Below are positions 11,901 to 25,065 of a DNA stretch of 64,000 nucleotides, one piece after another. The notes beneath the pieces are model-generated. The model did no database searches, was not told the DNA's origin, and saw only the letters and a program-made list of their open reading frames with translations. How positions within the stretch are numbered: position 1 is the first letter of the stretch; every line of letters starts with the position of its first letter. The position numbers were made by a program, and so were the translations under genes. The stretch is from assembly GCF_021130785.1 (NCBI RefSeq), contig NW_025778869.1:1-64000 (forward strand), read 5' to 3'. Source of the stretch: Homalodisca vitripennis. Its lineage: Eukaryota > Arthropoda > Insecta > Hemiptera > Cicadellidae.

Positions 11901-13340
11901 ATTTGATTTAAAGTCCAGTTGCATGTTTGGTTTGGCCCTTTTATTTAAGTATTATTGAATCATCTATCATAAGTTTATAAATGTAAATTGGTTTTTGACT
12001 GTTGAAAGGAAATAAAGAAATGATACTTGCATTATCCGATAGAATGTCTAAGGCTACGATCTATCGAGTAGAAATATAGGTTTAGGGATTGTAAATAAGC
12101 ATTTAATACGAGATTTAATTTACTTGCTTACTTACATTTAAATGCGAAAGCATTTAATGCACATGTTCAATAGTTTCCTTTTTTTAATAGTTTTAACTGA
12201 ATTTACATCGGACTTTTTATAAGGTATAATAGCAATATAGAGTATTATTTGTTTGTATAATTGCTTAAATAAATTGTAACAAAGCATTACTTTTGTTACC
12301 ACAGTGTTTCATTGCATAAAAGTGGGAAGAGCCACATGATTTGTTAGTTCCTATTTTACTGGTGAAATGAAAATTTACGACCGTTGAAGCTTAGCCTAGA
12401 TGTTGTTATGTTTCTCTATACGTTTATATTATTAATGTGTACATAAAGTAATAAAATAAATTTTAAAGATTTAATAAATCGAAACCAGCAAACTTCAGTG
12501 ACTTGTTATTTAAATGAAACTGGTAATTTGTTAACTTGATTTTAAATAAATATATTTAGTTTCTAGTTCTAACTTAATTAAAGATACAGAAGAAAGATAA
12601 TCGTATTTGCAATTTAAACAGTACCATTATCGTTTACGTTAAGACAAATATTATGTTTGCAAAATACTGTTATATTTTTCTGTTACAAAATAAAATTTAT
12701 CATGACGTAACTACATTATTCTCAAAATATTATAAAATCTGTATAAAATGTATTTAGGTATTACTTTTTAGATCCAAACTGGAAGATAATTACTGTTAAA
12801 AGCGAAGCATTGAACCTTTTCTATTATTTACTTCACTGGATGATGAAGATAAGGCAGGAAAAAGTAGATACAATACCGTGATTGATTGCTCAGTAAGTGC
12901 AGGTGATTACAGCGCTCCCAAAAGCTGAAAGAAGCTTTCATTTGTCTTATCTTCCCTCAAACAAAACTAGGTTAATTAATATATTATATGTATGTGTATG
13001 TTACAACTATCAGTAATTTCACTTGTAAAAAGTAGATTATATATTCCATCAATCATTACAAATTTAACTCAGTTTTATAATAACTCGGTATTATATTGAA
13101 ATACTGGTCATCTAATCCAGAGCTATGGGTCTTTCTCAGAAAGTTACTGTATGCAAGTAGACGTGCTGTACCTGTCGAAAGAGCTCCCCTGTTTTGTGCA
13201 ATACAATTTGTCTCACACCATGCTGCATCTCGTCTCGAGACAAAATTAACACGTGTGACATAAGCGGACTCATGGAAGTCATATAAATAGTAATAACTGT
13301 ATTAAATAGCATAACCATTATTTTATTCTATTATATCTAA
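11901..13340. other. Non-coding AT-rich stretch
   Basis: No gene, RNA or repeat recognised. Short ORFs are random. Confidence 0.4.
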
Positions 13341-13790
13341 AATTTGATAGTATTTGAACAATATGTTAGGTAAGGTTATTTATTTTTAGGTAAATTTAGC
13401 TTAGTTTTAGTTTAGAATATGTAATGTTAAGTTGTATTAGTTTTGTTAGGTAATGTTATGATAGGTTATTTGGGAATTGGTTTCGATTAGCTACGTTAAG
13501 TTAGTTATGTTATGCTAGTTTTGTTTGGATTCGGTTTTGTTTTGTTTGGTTAATTGAGGTTAGATTTTGTCAGCATAGGCTAGGTTAGGTTTGACAAGGC
13601 CATGCTCACTTACTTTAGGTATGGTTAGGTAAGGATAGGTTTGCTAATGTTTGGTTTAGTAACGCTACGTTACGTTACGTTGGGTGCGGTTAGTAAATTT
13701 TATGTTATCTTAGGTTGGATTTTCTTAGTTCAGTTTTTGGTTACGTTGTGTTAGATTAGGTTTCGTTAGATTAATGAAAGAACGTTATTT
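13341..13790 (+). repeat. Degenerate TTAGG-like (GGTTAGGT) tract
   Basis: About 450 bp in which the plus strand is almost free of C and is built from variants of ttaggt, gttaggta, ggttatt and gttacgtt. Clear phases occur at 13,363-13,375, 13,445-13,455, 13,580-13,590 and 13,618-13,640, with tacgttacgttacgtt near 13,663. TTAGG is the ancestral insect telomere unit, and degenerate forms of it are common inside insect chromosomes. The array is too diverged to be an active telomere, and its G/T strand bias is marked. Confidence 0.7.
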
Positions 13791-15338
13791 TCTGGTAAGA
13801 ACGAATGGACTAAATGGCTTTATTTAATGTTCGTAGTAAAACCATTAAAATCTTTATGGATATGAATTACTTTTTTTAAAAACGCGATATATAATGTACG
13901 TTGCAAACATTACAGCAGTATTATCTACATTTTTTTTTAGTTGGCTACAATGAAGAATTAAAACCATTTTGTGTTTTATAGACTGAACAAATTCTGAACC
14001 ACATTGTAAATGCATGCACTTAATTTATTCTTTTTAATACATTCTCTAATTTGAAGGGAGTTATTTGCAAATAGAACCACAGAGAAATGCACAAAACCTA
14101 AAACTATTGATATCACAGTCGCTTATCATTTAGAAAACAATTTTTACAATGTTATCAGATATGAGAGTACGATATTTTTAAACATTATTTAACTTCTAGA
14201 CTGAGCCAAGAGAATATGATAATGAAATAAACAGAAAAATGGGCAGCGAGCTGGGTGGCTTTTGTTTTATTTTCGGGGTTTCAACTATTCGTAAGTCAGG
14301 TAAGACTTTACAGGAATTCTGCAATATTATCTACCTTAATTATGCCACTCCAAAATTAACATAGGGATCTATCACATTACTTACACGTCTTATAACAAAA
14401 AAAGCTATGAACCCACTCGTTGGGATTCCTCTGTACTGAACTAAGATAAAGTTTAAATACTAATGAAATGTCTGAAGCAATAAATCAAAGATCGTGGTAG
14501 TTGGATTTAAAACTCTAGTTATTTCATTGTTATCCGCTTAAAAAGCTAATCACTTTCCAATATCGGGCTGTCGAAACAATACCATTTAAAGTTGTAAAGC
14601 GTAATTTATTCTAAAATGGATAGGAGGAAAGAACATTTTTTCTACAGATCATCTCTTATCTCAGTTGGTACACCAAAACCTACAACAAATATTTTTTATA
14701 AAACAAGTTTTACATCTGCACGACAATTCTAAATCCTCTTAATTACTGTTTTACTGTCAAGACTGTCAGGATTCCAAGCAGTTTTGGATATTTTAACGCT
14801 GCTTTTTCACATTTCATGTTTCTTTTTATTTTGCATAATGAAACAAAAATAATCTTACACCAGATTAAGAGGAAAAATCTTTATAATTCAGACGTTTAGT
14901 TAAATGAGTTTTTGTAACATCTTTTGATGGCAAATATCTTAAGTCCTGATATCCTTCTAAACCTTCCATGAAACCGTTAATAACATTGTTTAAAACAAAA
15001 ACATACTGCATAAAAAGAGAAATGTAGCTCTTTGTTAAAATCTGTAATGTTTGGTTATTATTTTTCAAATTATAATCAAAATGTTCACATACAATTAAGC
15101 CAAATATAATATTTGCCATACAGTTATTTCAAAACCACCCGTTTCATAGTCACTACAGTTTAATAATTCTGTACGTCTGGCATTTATAAACCTGATATAT
15201 TTGTCTAAATAGTTATTTTGATACAGGTATTATTTAGACTAAAATGTTTTCAAATTTTAAACTTAAAACTAAAAAAATCTAAGATATAATTTTCCCCCAA
15301 AAACCACAAACAGACTGACGGAAAAATAAGGAAAATAA

Positions 15339-15341
<3 letters not shown>
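13791..15341. other. Non-coding AT-rich stretch
   Basis: No gene seen. The 84-codon minus-strand frame at 14,865-15,119 has no recognisable domain and unremarkable composition for AT-rich DNA. Confidence 0.4.

Positions 15342-15412
<71 letters not shown>
15342..15412. repeat. (TA)n microsatellite
   Basis: About 70 bp of TA dinucleotide with a single ttt interruption near 15,398. Confidence 0.97.
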
Positions 15413-15413
<1 letters not shown>

Positions 15414-16059
15414 AGTTTGGTTATTTTATCCTGAATTCTCAAATAGTATAGAGTACTGTTGTGGACACTCGATATAATTTTACAGTGTACAGATTATTTT
15501 AGCTAGAGACATGTTTTCTACGAGTATATAGTCTACAAATAGGAAAGATAAGAATTACATTTTGTTCTTAAAAAAATGAAATTCTCTATTATTTAGATAT
15601 TAATTTAAAACAATCAACTTTGTCTAACAATACAAATAAAAGACATATAACCGTGTACTGGAATATAAATATGTTCTGCTAACCAAAATAAAACACATTT
15701 TTCTTAGGAACTGGGTGTATTTATTCAAGACTTTAGGTTTTCATTTATTAGAACAGTGTTAACTTACCAGAACCTCATGTAGTCGTAGACATCTTTAGGA
15801 TATTTTGTTTGAAAGATATAATTAACTCTCATCGGAAATCTATTTATATATTTTTTGAAAATATTATACTTTTTGAATATTTAAACCATAAAGTGTATCT
15901 AAGTTTGAGATCTAGATTTTAATCTAGATAAACAATAAAAATATAAAAACACTAAAAGGCGTATTAACTATATTTAAAAAAATAGAAAACCCTCCGTAAT
16001 TCTGTCTGAAATAAGGGCGTAAAACTACATTAGTTTTAACATTTGTACTTATTGGGACA

Positions 16060-17045
16060 ACTTAAGGCGATTTAACTAAAGCCAGATCAGTATCCAGAAA
16101 CTTCCTGAGGATGAAGAGTAAGCAGCCCAGGATTGACGACCGTGCGTCTATCCTCAGCTTAAAGGTATGTATCTTCCAGCTAGATAGAATCAAGGGATTA
16201 CTGAGGATAAAGAATAATCAGCCAAGGATTGTTGCCCGTCATCAGCTTGGCTACCAAATCTCCCTGTACTATCCCTACGAATTATAGCGGAACATGGTTA
16301 GGGAAAAGAGAGCCAAAACGTCCTTCACTTAACATGAAGGCCGTCCGGCCACACCAGAGGCAAGTTTAAGACACAAGAACAGCAGTAGGAAATGGACAAC
16401 ATGGCACGGTTGGCTCTAGGTACTGACTAAGGAGGTCTTGTGCCTATAGTCAGTGGTGGTGGCGGTAGGACCTCAGGGGCATCCCAGAAACCCGTGTATC
16501 TCCTGTACTTATAGGAAAAGACTCACGGTTATTTAATGGGAATTTAACCACAACCGGCTCAGTCTCTCGAAACTTACAGAGGATAAAGATTAAGCACGCT
16601 CGGATTATGTCCAGTGTATCCATCCCCAGCTGGACTGTCTGCCTCTGTACCAGCTCACGAATTGCTGGTGGCTGCGACATACAAGTACAGAAGGCAGTGT
16701 AACCTTGGACCTCAAGGGGCATTCATGTTCCCGGTAAACTGGGCAATGGAGATTCTGGGTAAATTTCGATGGAGATTCTGCCCTGTACTGTTGCTAGTGT
16801 CCTGTTCAGTGTTACCTCGGCAGTTGGTCACACACTTGGGTGTATCCTGTACCTCTGGGGATATGACGCAAAACTGGTTAAAACCACCCATTTCCAGACT
16901 TGCCCTATAATGGATCCGATTGGTAGAGTCTACAGAGAAGGGTGGATCTTGGCTCACCGTGGCCCATATTGCAGGGTACAGGTCGAGGGCTGGTCACTCC
17001 GGCTTATCTTGTACCTCAGAATAATCTACGGATCGTTCCAGTAGC
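16060..17045 (+). repeat. GC-richer block of diverged internal repeats
   Basis: An island of markedly higher GC inside AT-rich DNA. A module of about 100 bp beginning with cagtatccagaaacttcc, then gaggatgaagagtaagcag, recurs near 16,088-16,160, partly near 16,198-16,255 (gaggataaagaataatcag), and near 16,555-16,632 (gaggataaagattaagcac). A second motif, tcctgtac with flanking variants, recurs near 16,503, 16,848 and 17,008. The block has several short overlapping open frames on both strands without recognisable domains, best explained by the lower stop-codon density of GC-richer DNA. It could be an unrecognised repeat or satellite, or decayed exonic sequence. Confidence 0.55.
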
Positions 17046-20000
17046 AAATAATTTATATAAAGCAATGACGCAAGCGGAGACCTTTTTTAGGTAAGCTGAA
17101 GATAAGTTCAACAGGTGTCAGGATTATTTGCCTAATAATCCACTTTATTAGGAAAATCTGCTCATTTGACTAGTTTTCTAACTTTATAGTTTTAATGTAC
17201 ACGAGAGATGCGCACTAATATTGAAATTTTAGCTACTCTTAGTAGCTTAGGAGTTGAAGCAATAACGTACACGATGGATATTTATGTACTTTAACTAAAG
17301 TATCTTATGCGGCCGCAATATATGTCAAAATAATTTTCAAAACTATTTACAAAATATTAATAGTAAAATGTACCTAGTGTTGAGCGTGGTAAGATAATCC
17401 AATAGCCTACTCAGTCTGTCATTCACATGGCACTAGGTGACTTGTCAATATAAACATGTTTCTCGAGACTAGGGTATGACTTGAACATAAAATTCATTCT
17501 TAAACATTTGTATTTATATTTGTAATTTTTCCTCGACAAAATACAGGACTCGCAGAGCTTTGAAAGATTTATGTTGTCTATAAAAATAATTGGTTTTATC
17601 TTTGACAAATTATTAATTGGGCTTCAAGTAGAAACATTACTTCTATTTACATTGGACTCTAAAAAGAGAAGAAAATAATATTTTGAAGCTAATAAAATAC
17701 GTTCAGTTTTGATATCATTAATATGATGAAATTTTTTTTGCATTTAATAATATTGTAATTGTCTATTTAAAACTGTAATGGAGATTTTAGAGATTATTGT
17801 CTACAATATTTATTAATTTGGAGTTTACAGAAAAAGTTAATTTAAAGCGAATTTAATAATCCGTATTAAATTTTGAATACAGCCATTAAAGTATATTTTA
17901 ATACTTAATCTCTACTAAATAATAATTATTATTTCAATTTCTCCCATCTCTTTTACAGTTTAAAATAGGCGATATCTTCTAATTGCATGATATGATGCTT
18001 AATCATGAGTACATCAAACAAAGGACTCTTTGTCCTGATTTCACACCCGAGGTCTACAGTTAATTGCCAACCGGCCCATCAAAAGGACATCACTCGCTAA
18101 TTCTGTGATCACACTCCAACAAGCTTAATCGTTATCTAATACACGGCATAATATTAACCTATTTGTACAGGAACTACATACTTTTTTGTCGAGTGTGTAA
18201 AGAACCTATCGTACCTGAACATTTAATTTTATATGAGATAGTTAAAATGTTTTTCCAATAGAAAACATTTTTTTCGAGGTCCGATACAAGTTTGTTATCT
18301 TATTATTGTAAAAAACTAATTTCTTTTAAAATACAAGTATGTTGATACATTATCAAGAAGGTAAATCTGTACCACTTACTCCTGGTAATCTTTCACTCTT
18401 AAAATAAAATCAATTTGCAATGGATTTTGGTATTAATTTTTCAGTGATCCAGTGTATACGATACGCCAAAGAAAATTCATATAAAACTATTAAGAATAGT
18501 TTACAATACATCATAATTAACATAATTATTTTATATTCGTCTGGGTCATGTAAGTTATAAAGTACAACAACCATTAAGATCCTCCTGATAAAGTTGCGTA
18601 CGTAGATACTCTCTCATGCGCAGATATAAAAACATGAATTTCTCGCTTTGCCAATTTATTTTGTTCGTAAATGAGTTCATTCAAGAAATATTACGATTTG
18701 TTAACTTTGTATGTTATAATTTCAACGAATAGAAAATCTATGACTCTTTAATAATATCATAACTATGTAGTGTTTACCTGAAACATTGTTTTAACATTTC
18801 TTGCTGAGCGCAATTTACAATTTACTGATTTTGCATATTATAAACAGGAGAGCATAAATGAAGATTTTTTGGGTATAAAAAAGTATTAAAGAATGTTTAT
18901 GATATCAAAAGAAAGGTCAACATAAAAATCTATTAAAACCAAAGCTTCCAAAGTCTGTAAAGGGCGATTACGTTTACCTTTGATATTAGTGGGATGGATA
19001 CTGAAACAGAGGATTTAACTGTACATTTTGTACGGGAAGCCATTCGTTCTGACGGTTTATTTTATTTGATAATTTATGATATATTCCGAATTAATATGTA
19101 CTTTCGACTTCCAGATTAACTTTTGTCATTTTGGATGAGTTATTTATAAGATGTATACTTATTCACGTAATGTAAAGAAATACTATGTTAATATGAAAGC
19201 AAATAAGAAAAACTCTAGTCTTGGTATAGTATATTATGTGACTTTATTTCCCCGAGTTTCGTAAACATTAATACTGCTTGTGAGATGTACTTAAATCATA
19301 GTCTACCATTTTGAGATAGTAAATACAGAGGAAGCTATTATTAAAATCTGTCATCGACAGATATCTTAACGTTAAACATACAATGCTTATTTTTTAATAT
19401 GTATCTTTATTAAAAGTGTATCAGATTAAGAATCATGGATTAATATTTAAGAATGAATTTTTAACTTGATGTTTTCAGATTATAATTGATATATTAGTGA
19501 GCATTGAAAGTCTTAATGTTCAGGCAATGGTAATATGGACATTCCTTGGAAGTTTAAATTTATCATTGAACAAAACTAAAGACAGATAGTTTGATAAAAA
19601 TGTGGTTTGTATTATTTATAAAAATAACATATGGCACTCAAATTTATTGCAGTAGCATCCCTTCTCCAGTTCCCATGATTTCAAGAAAGGCAATGATATA
19701 CTATTAAACGGGGAAATAGCTGCGGTGTGTATATCTCTGGTCTTTTTTATTTAAACATCCCCATACAATTACGTATTGGTGCAGTAAGAGCCCAATAATA
19801 GAAAGAGTATTTGTATTCTTGGTTACTGATACGGTTAGTATATTAACAGATAATTTAAACATGACCACGGACAGCAAGATCGAGGTGTACTACCGATAAC
19901 AGGTCACTACAATCTCTGCCGTAAATATTATTACGCTAAATAAAAAATGCCTAAATTTTAATGGTGATTCATCATAAATACTAGAGTATTTAAAAGTAGA

Positions 20001-22465
20001 GTCTGTTTTTCTGAAAATGTGACTATCCCAATTCTGATATTTTTTACATATTTTTTACTAAAGAATGATCAATTTTATATATAGTAATTGCATTATTCTT
20101 ATCGTGGATTTTAAGGGACAATATAAAATACATATACATCAGTAATTTAATGTTACTTACTGATTAAGATGTAAGCAGAGGTGATGTGCTGTTTAATTGG
20201 CATAATGAAATCTTAATTTTCGTTTTTTTATAAATTATTTTCATTTTATTTTGGAAATTTAAGATGGACTATAACGCGATTTGGATACAGTCAAGTAAAA
20301 GTTAATTGCAATAAATAAAAATAAAGTATTGTCAAGTACGTCTCAACCGTATCAACAGAATATAAACTCAATACTATATTTCGAGCTTCCTCTACATCAA
20401 ATCAATTCGTATATTAACAAATTTGGTTGGATAGACAATATCAACTACAGAGACACACACTCAAATAAAACAATTTAAAAAAATATTACGATGGTATATG
20501 CTGCAAATAGGGAAATATTATTTTAGGTACTTTATTATAGCACTGTTTGAAAGCATTGCATTTATTTAGCCTCCCCCAACACGATGGAATTTCCTTCTTT
20601 CCCTTGTCACATGGAATGCGCGTGTAATCAATCACTCCTCAATAACTCTCTCCTCTCTCAGTCGGGCCGACTACAATGTGCCTTACTTTTGTCACATATT
20701 TCATTCGCTTGCATTAGTGCATGTCAGAGCTAATGCCACAGGATGTTTTATGTAGCTTATGTAGGAAATTACTTCCCTAAACCCCCTCTAAAATAATAAT
20801 AACCAAAAATCATTTATCGTGCAATAAAACCATATTATATTTCTCATGATATCTTTAAACTATATTTAAGCTCGTAACTAGTTATACATTAACGTTATAC
20901 TTTGAACTATATAAATCGAAATTAAACAGTATATAACAATAAATAGATCGGCTTAATCTGATGCTATAACTGTTTTAATTAAATACAATTTTAATTATAG
21001 TTTCCTTGAAACTTAATGGTAAATGCAAAGAAAAATTTATAATATAGATTGTATATCTTTTAAATATAGGACGAGCAGACGGGAGATACATATGAGTTAT
21101 GTAATAAAAATATTAACATATTTTAATACACTGTACTATATCGAGATGGTCATGTACTATTGCCATGTTGTTCATCTACTCATCTATTTTAAAAAATATA
21201 AAAAATCTAATAAGTTAAATCATATATGAATGAGAAAACCTGTGCAAATGCCGCCTTCTGTTTATCAGGAACTATCTTTGAAATTCCTAAAAAATTGTTT
21301 TTATAATTTAGGAATCTTAAAATGATGAAAAACTCTGTAATTAATGGTAGAGTTTCAGAGTTTATGACAATTCATCAATTCAACCACGTCAGATTGTAAA
21401 ATAGACATGACCTTTCTTAGTTTCTCACAGAACCGAAGCTTTTACGCGTAAATAGGGCGAAGGGTGACAGAGGTCAGTTTGTATCCGAATTAGACATTAA
21501 GGTCAGGTTACTCATATTGAGACTTTACAAGCGGTCCTAGAACCGAGAATATAAAACCCAAAACTTTGCACATTGATATATGGTAATTAATAACCGAACT
21601 ATTAAAAAACTGTCTTAATAGCCAATCAATGTCTTTACACTAATACAGATATGTAATACTTCAAGATGAAATTCATAAACCAGATAAAGTTATCTTCCAA
21701 CTATATAGTTAAGATTCCATAATATACTGTGTTGTGAACTTTTTCATAGATCTATTTAATGGTCTTGTTTGACTTGTAGAGAACAGAAATAAAGGAAAGG
21801 GTTACAAAATACAACACCAAATGTGAGTACTTACGACAGAAGTACTAAACTCTGGTTATAGCCTTACATTAATGGGTTGTATTGATGGATAATAAACACT
21901 ACAGTTAAATAGAAGTCTGTTGGCATTGACTTCGGGTTGTGACCCTAAACTAGTAGTTATTTTATAATGGCATTATTCATTATAATGACACTAATAATAA
22001 AACAATCCCATACCAAAGGTATTTATTTTTCTGATGTACATATAAACTAACACCGTTACAATATTATTCATATTTCGGACTCACTGTGGAGAACTATTAG
22101 CAGTAAAATATCAAATATAAAACCAAAAGAAAGTGCAATGCTTATCCACAGGTTATATACCTATACCTATTATTATAGGTTGGCAGTACTTTATCGTGAC
22201 TGGATGAAGCGTTATACTAGTTACCAATGAATCTGCTCAACACTAATTCATAGTTACGGGCTGCCTTTTATACAATATGGTACAAGGTTCGTTGTAGAAT
22301 GTATTTTCCATATTTACAATATGTAACCTTTTCATATTGTTCTGAGATAATATCATGGAAATGTCGCAAGTATATTTATTATGTCAAATTTTATTGAATA
22401 TATCTTTTGTGACTATTTATTGCTACAGAATTGAAGGAATTAATTTGTCACTAACACTATTCCTT
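17046..22465. other. Long non-coding AT-rich stretch
   Basis: Over 5 kb with no recognisable gene. The interval 20,570-20,780 is more balanced in composition (CT-rich cctcctctctcag, then gggccgac) and could be a conserved regulatory island, but nothing in it is diagnostic. Short ORFs at 17,423-17,608 and 21,023-21,229 look random. Confidence 0.4.
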
Positions 22466-22469
22466 AGGT

Positions 22470-22780
22470 GTTCTGAACAGAACAGGGTCCTGAGACAGTT
22501 TGACTGATGTTTTCCCCTTTTCTGTGGTGATTTGTTTTCTTAACGCACCCTTTCTGAAATATTCCTGTACGATATCTTGGGCTACGGCACTCGCCTTCTA
22601 TGCTGAGATCCCTGTTTGCAATATGGTCCAATCTCAATGGTCCCACCCATTCAGCCAATTCAATGCAACTGTTTCTTGGTTTTCTTCCGGAATCACTAAT
22701 TTCCTTTTTCACTTGATCTTACAGCTTTGTTCTCTTCAAACTCGAAGGAGTTTTGTTCGTTAGGAATATAATTACTGCCC
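22470..22780 (-). pseudogene. Possible retroelement integrase remnant
   Basis: On the minus strand one frame reads KASAVAQDIVQEYFRKGA and then RKQITTEKGKTS, with an in-frame stop just upstream (TGISA-stop). The spacing of the valine/alanine helix, aromatic residues and ITTEKGK resembles the part of LTR-retroelement integrase cores around the second catalytic aspartate, usually T-D-x-G; here Glu replaces that Asp. A frame on the same strand reads through the same bases in another phase, and the plus-strand 87-codon frame is a shadow. The match is short and made by eye, so it is a weak call. Alternatives are a decayed exon or chance. Confidence 0.25.
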
Positions 22781-23044
22781 TTCACTAAATCAGCTGCCGA
22801 AGGTCCCTGATCTGCTGTAATCACTCTTGATGCTGTCAATAGGAAAGAAGGGTTGCACATCATCAGAGCTGTGTATAATGTGGTAAGACAAGGGTATTTA
22901 AAGCTCCGGTCCTATACACATCCCATTCTCAGACATGGAGTACTCTTTGTTGCGGATGAAGCCATCATTGTGAATTCAACGTGCCACGCATCACGGTTTG
23001 GACTTGTACGACGATTTTTCCATGAAAAAATGCTTTTTGCTTAG

Positions 23045-24434
23045 TTTTGCAGTTATGATTCAATCAAGTTTTAAATTCTATTTCTCCATCAAGGGTTTTT
23101 TTATAAACTGAAAATAAAATGCAGTGATAATAAATTTCAATACAATAGAAAAGAAACCAGTTTGTTTTGTAATTTGTTTATACAGTTCAAATAAAGTAAA
23201 CTTATATAAACTGAAGTAAAGTTATGTTGTATATATAAACAGTATATCAAAATTTTCACAAATTGTAATTTGTCAAAAAATTTACAAGTCGAAAATATGA
23301 TTTCCTCTCACTTAGGTATTATTAAAAATAATTTAAACAACTAAATTGCAAAGCTTCAATATGTAACTAACGAGATCGACTTACATGTATAGACAAAACT
23401 AAATCATATAGTTCACTTCTCTAAAATAAAAAAAATACGAGGGAAAATCCATCAATGCCCTTTAAGAATTAATATTTTATAACATTAAAGTACTAATACA
23501 GCTATAAAGTAAAACTATGTCATCTATTTGCACTAGTTACAATATGGGAAGCGTCAAAGGCTGCTGTAAACCAATGAATATAATTTTAAAATCTATTAAA
23601 TTAACTGAAAAAAATGTCTATAAAACTATAAATTTAAAGTTTTTACATTAACAATTAAACAATACTAATTATATATTCATTCAATGAGAAATTTAAATTG
23701 CCCATTTCATTTTTGCTAAAGTTATTAACATATTTCTACAAAATCTAGTTTTTGGAACTCAAAACTAAATTTTAATGATTAACTGAAATCTTGAGATTTA
23801 ACAAAATACTTTAAACACATCTACATCTGCTCACTATAAAATGTTCTGTATTTTGCTTACCAAGCGATTTTGTAATCTTTTTAACTCTAAAATTTAAAGG
23901 TATGTCCTTCAAATAAATTATTCACCGCCTAGATTTCTTAGAACTCTGCTTCCTCCTCTTTTGCCAATATACGAGATCTCGTATACATCTGAAAGCTATC
24001 GTAAACATTATATGTATTTACCATTCCACTGTACCAAGACAATCTTAGCGTCCGATACTTCAGATTATGCTGTGTTTTTTTTACTAGTTTCAATTAGTTA
24101 CAAAATACGTGTACTAGTAACTAGAGTTACAAATGTTAAACTTGTATTTAACTTTTATTTCATGATAGATAAGTTGCCTATCTAACTCACCAAACGTGGA
24201 ACTGATTCTTAAATTATATATTTCCCCTGAAATCCACATTCTCTTCACTATGCAACAAGACAGGGTTTATTTTCTCAAGGCTTTATTCGGTTATTATTAA
24301 TAAGTTAAGTTTTTAAATATTTGGATTAACTAACACCATTAATTTTGTCCATAAAACACATTTGTAGAAGTATCAACTGCGATAAATAAACCATTTAAAT
24401 AACCATTGACACATATTACATAAAACGAACATTG
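23045..24434. other. Non-coding AT-rich stretch
   Basis: No gene or recognisable repeat. Small frames such as 23,961-24,185 lack features. Confidence 0.4.
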
Positions 24435-25065
24435 AGTTTGTGTAAACGTCAATCTTACGAGAAGGAGAATATTGATGACGTCACAGCTGGGAGTTTAGAA
24501 TGTATTGATGTGAAAGCGACGGCCTGACAATGCTTGTTTACGTGTACAGATCATGTCTCACTGGAGTTCATCACATATATTGCATATCTGTCAACTACAA
24601 GCTTGCAACATCGGCATATTGATAACGTTACAGCAAGGAATTTGGAATGTCAATACATTCCAATATGTAGGAGCCATGGCCTGCCAATGCACAATTTCAT
24701 GTACAGGTCATGTCTCACTTGAGTTCCTTACAAACATTGTGGATGTGTCACTGGAGTTCCTTATATACATTGTGTATATGTCAACGCCAATCTTGTGAAA
24801 TCAGGAATGTTGATAATGTCTCAGCTTGGAGTTGCTAATGTATTGTAGTGACAGCGACGCCTTAACAGTGCTTGCTTACATGTGCATATCATGTCTCTAT
24901 TTAGTTACTTACATGTATTTCGTATGAGTCAACGTCAATCCTGACACTTTGGGAATATTGATGACATCTTATTTACGAGTTAGGAATGTATTGAAGTGTC
25001 ATCCACGTAAAATGTGTACTTACATGTATAAATCTTGTATCACTTCAGTTCCTTACAGTTATTTT
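24435..25065 (+). repeat. Satellite-like tandem array, about four diverged units
   Basis: Units of roughly 145-190 bp share ordered phrases: gtcaacgtcaatctt, gaatattgatgacgtcac, agcgacggcctgacaatgc, tacatgtacagatcatgtct, then actggagttccttaca. The atgtctcac-type phrase recurs at about 24,552, 24,711, 24,891 and 25,037. Partial units at 24,720-24,780 repeat cactggagttcctta. The open frames at 24,534-24,798 come from this array and are not genes. Confidence 0.7.

Noticed and set aside
16450..17044. Overlapping frames of 81-98 codons on both strands
   Set aside because: They occur because this island is GC-richer and stop codons are rarer. None has a domain and they contradict each other in strand.
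24534..24798. Two overlapping frames of 62 and 81 codons
   Set aside because: They lie in the satellite-like tandem array and repeat with it.
24435..25065. CRISPR-like array
   Set aside because: Units are long, uneven and diverged throughout, with no short conserved repeats separating unique spacers; the genome is eukaryotic.
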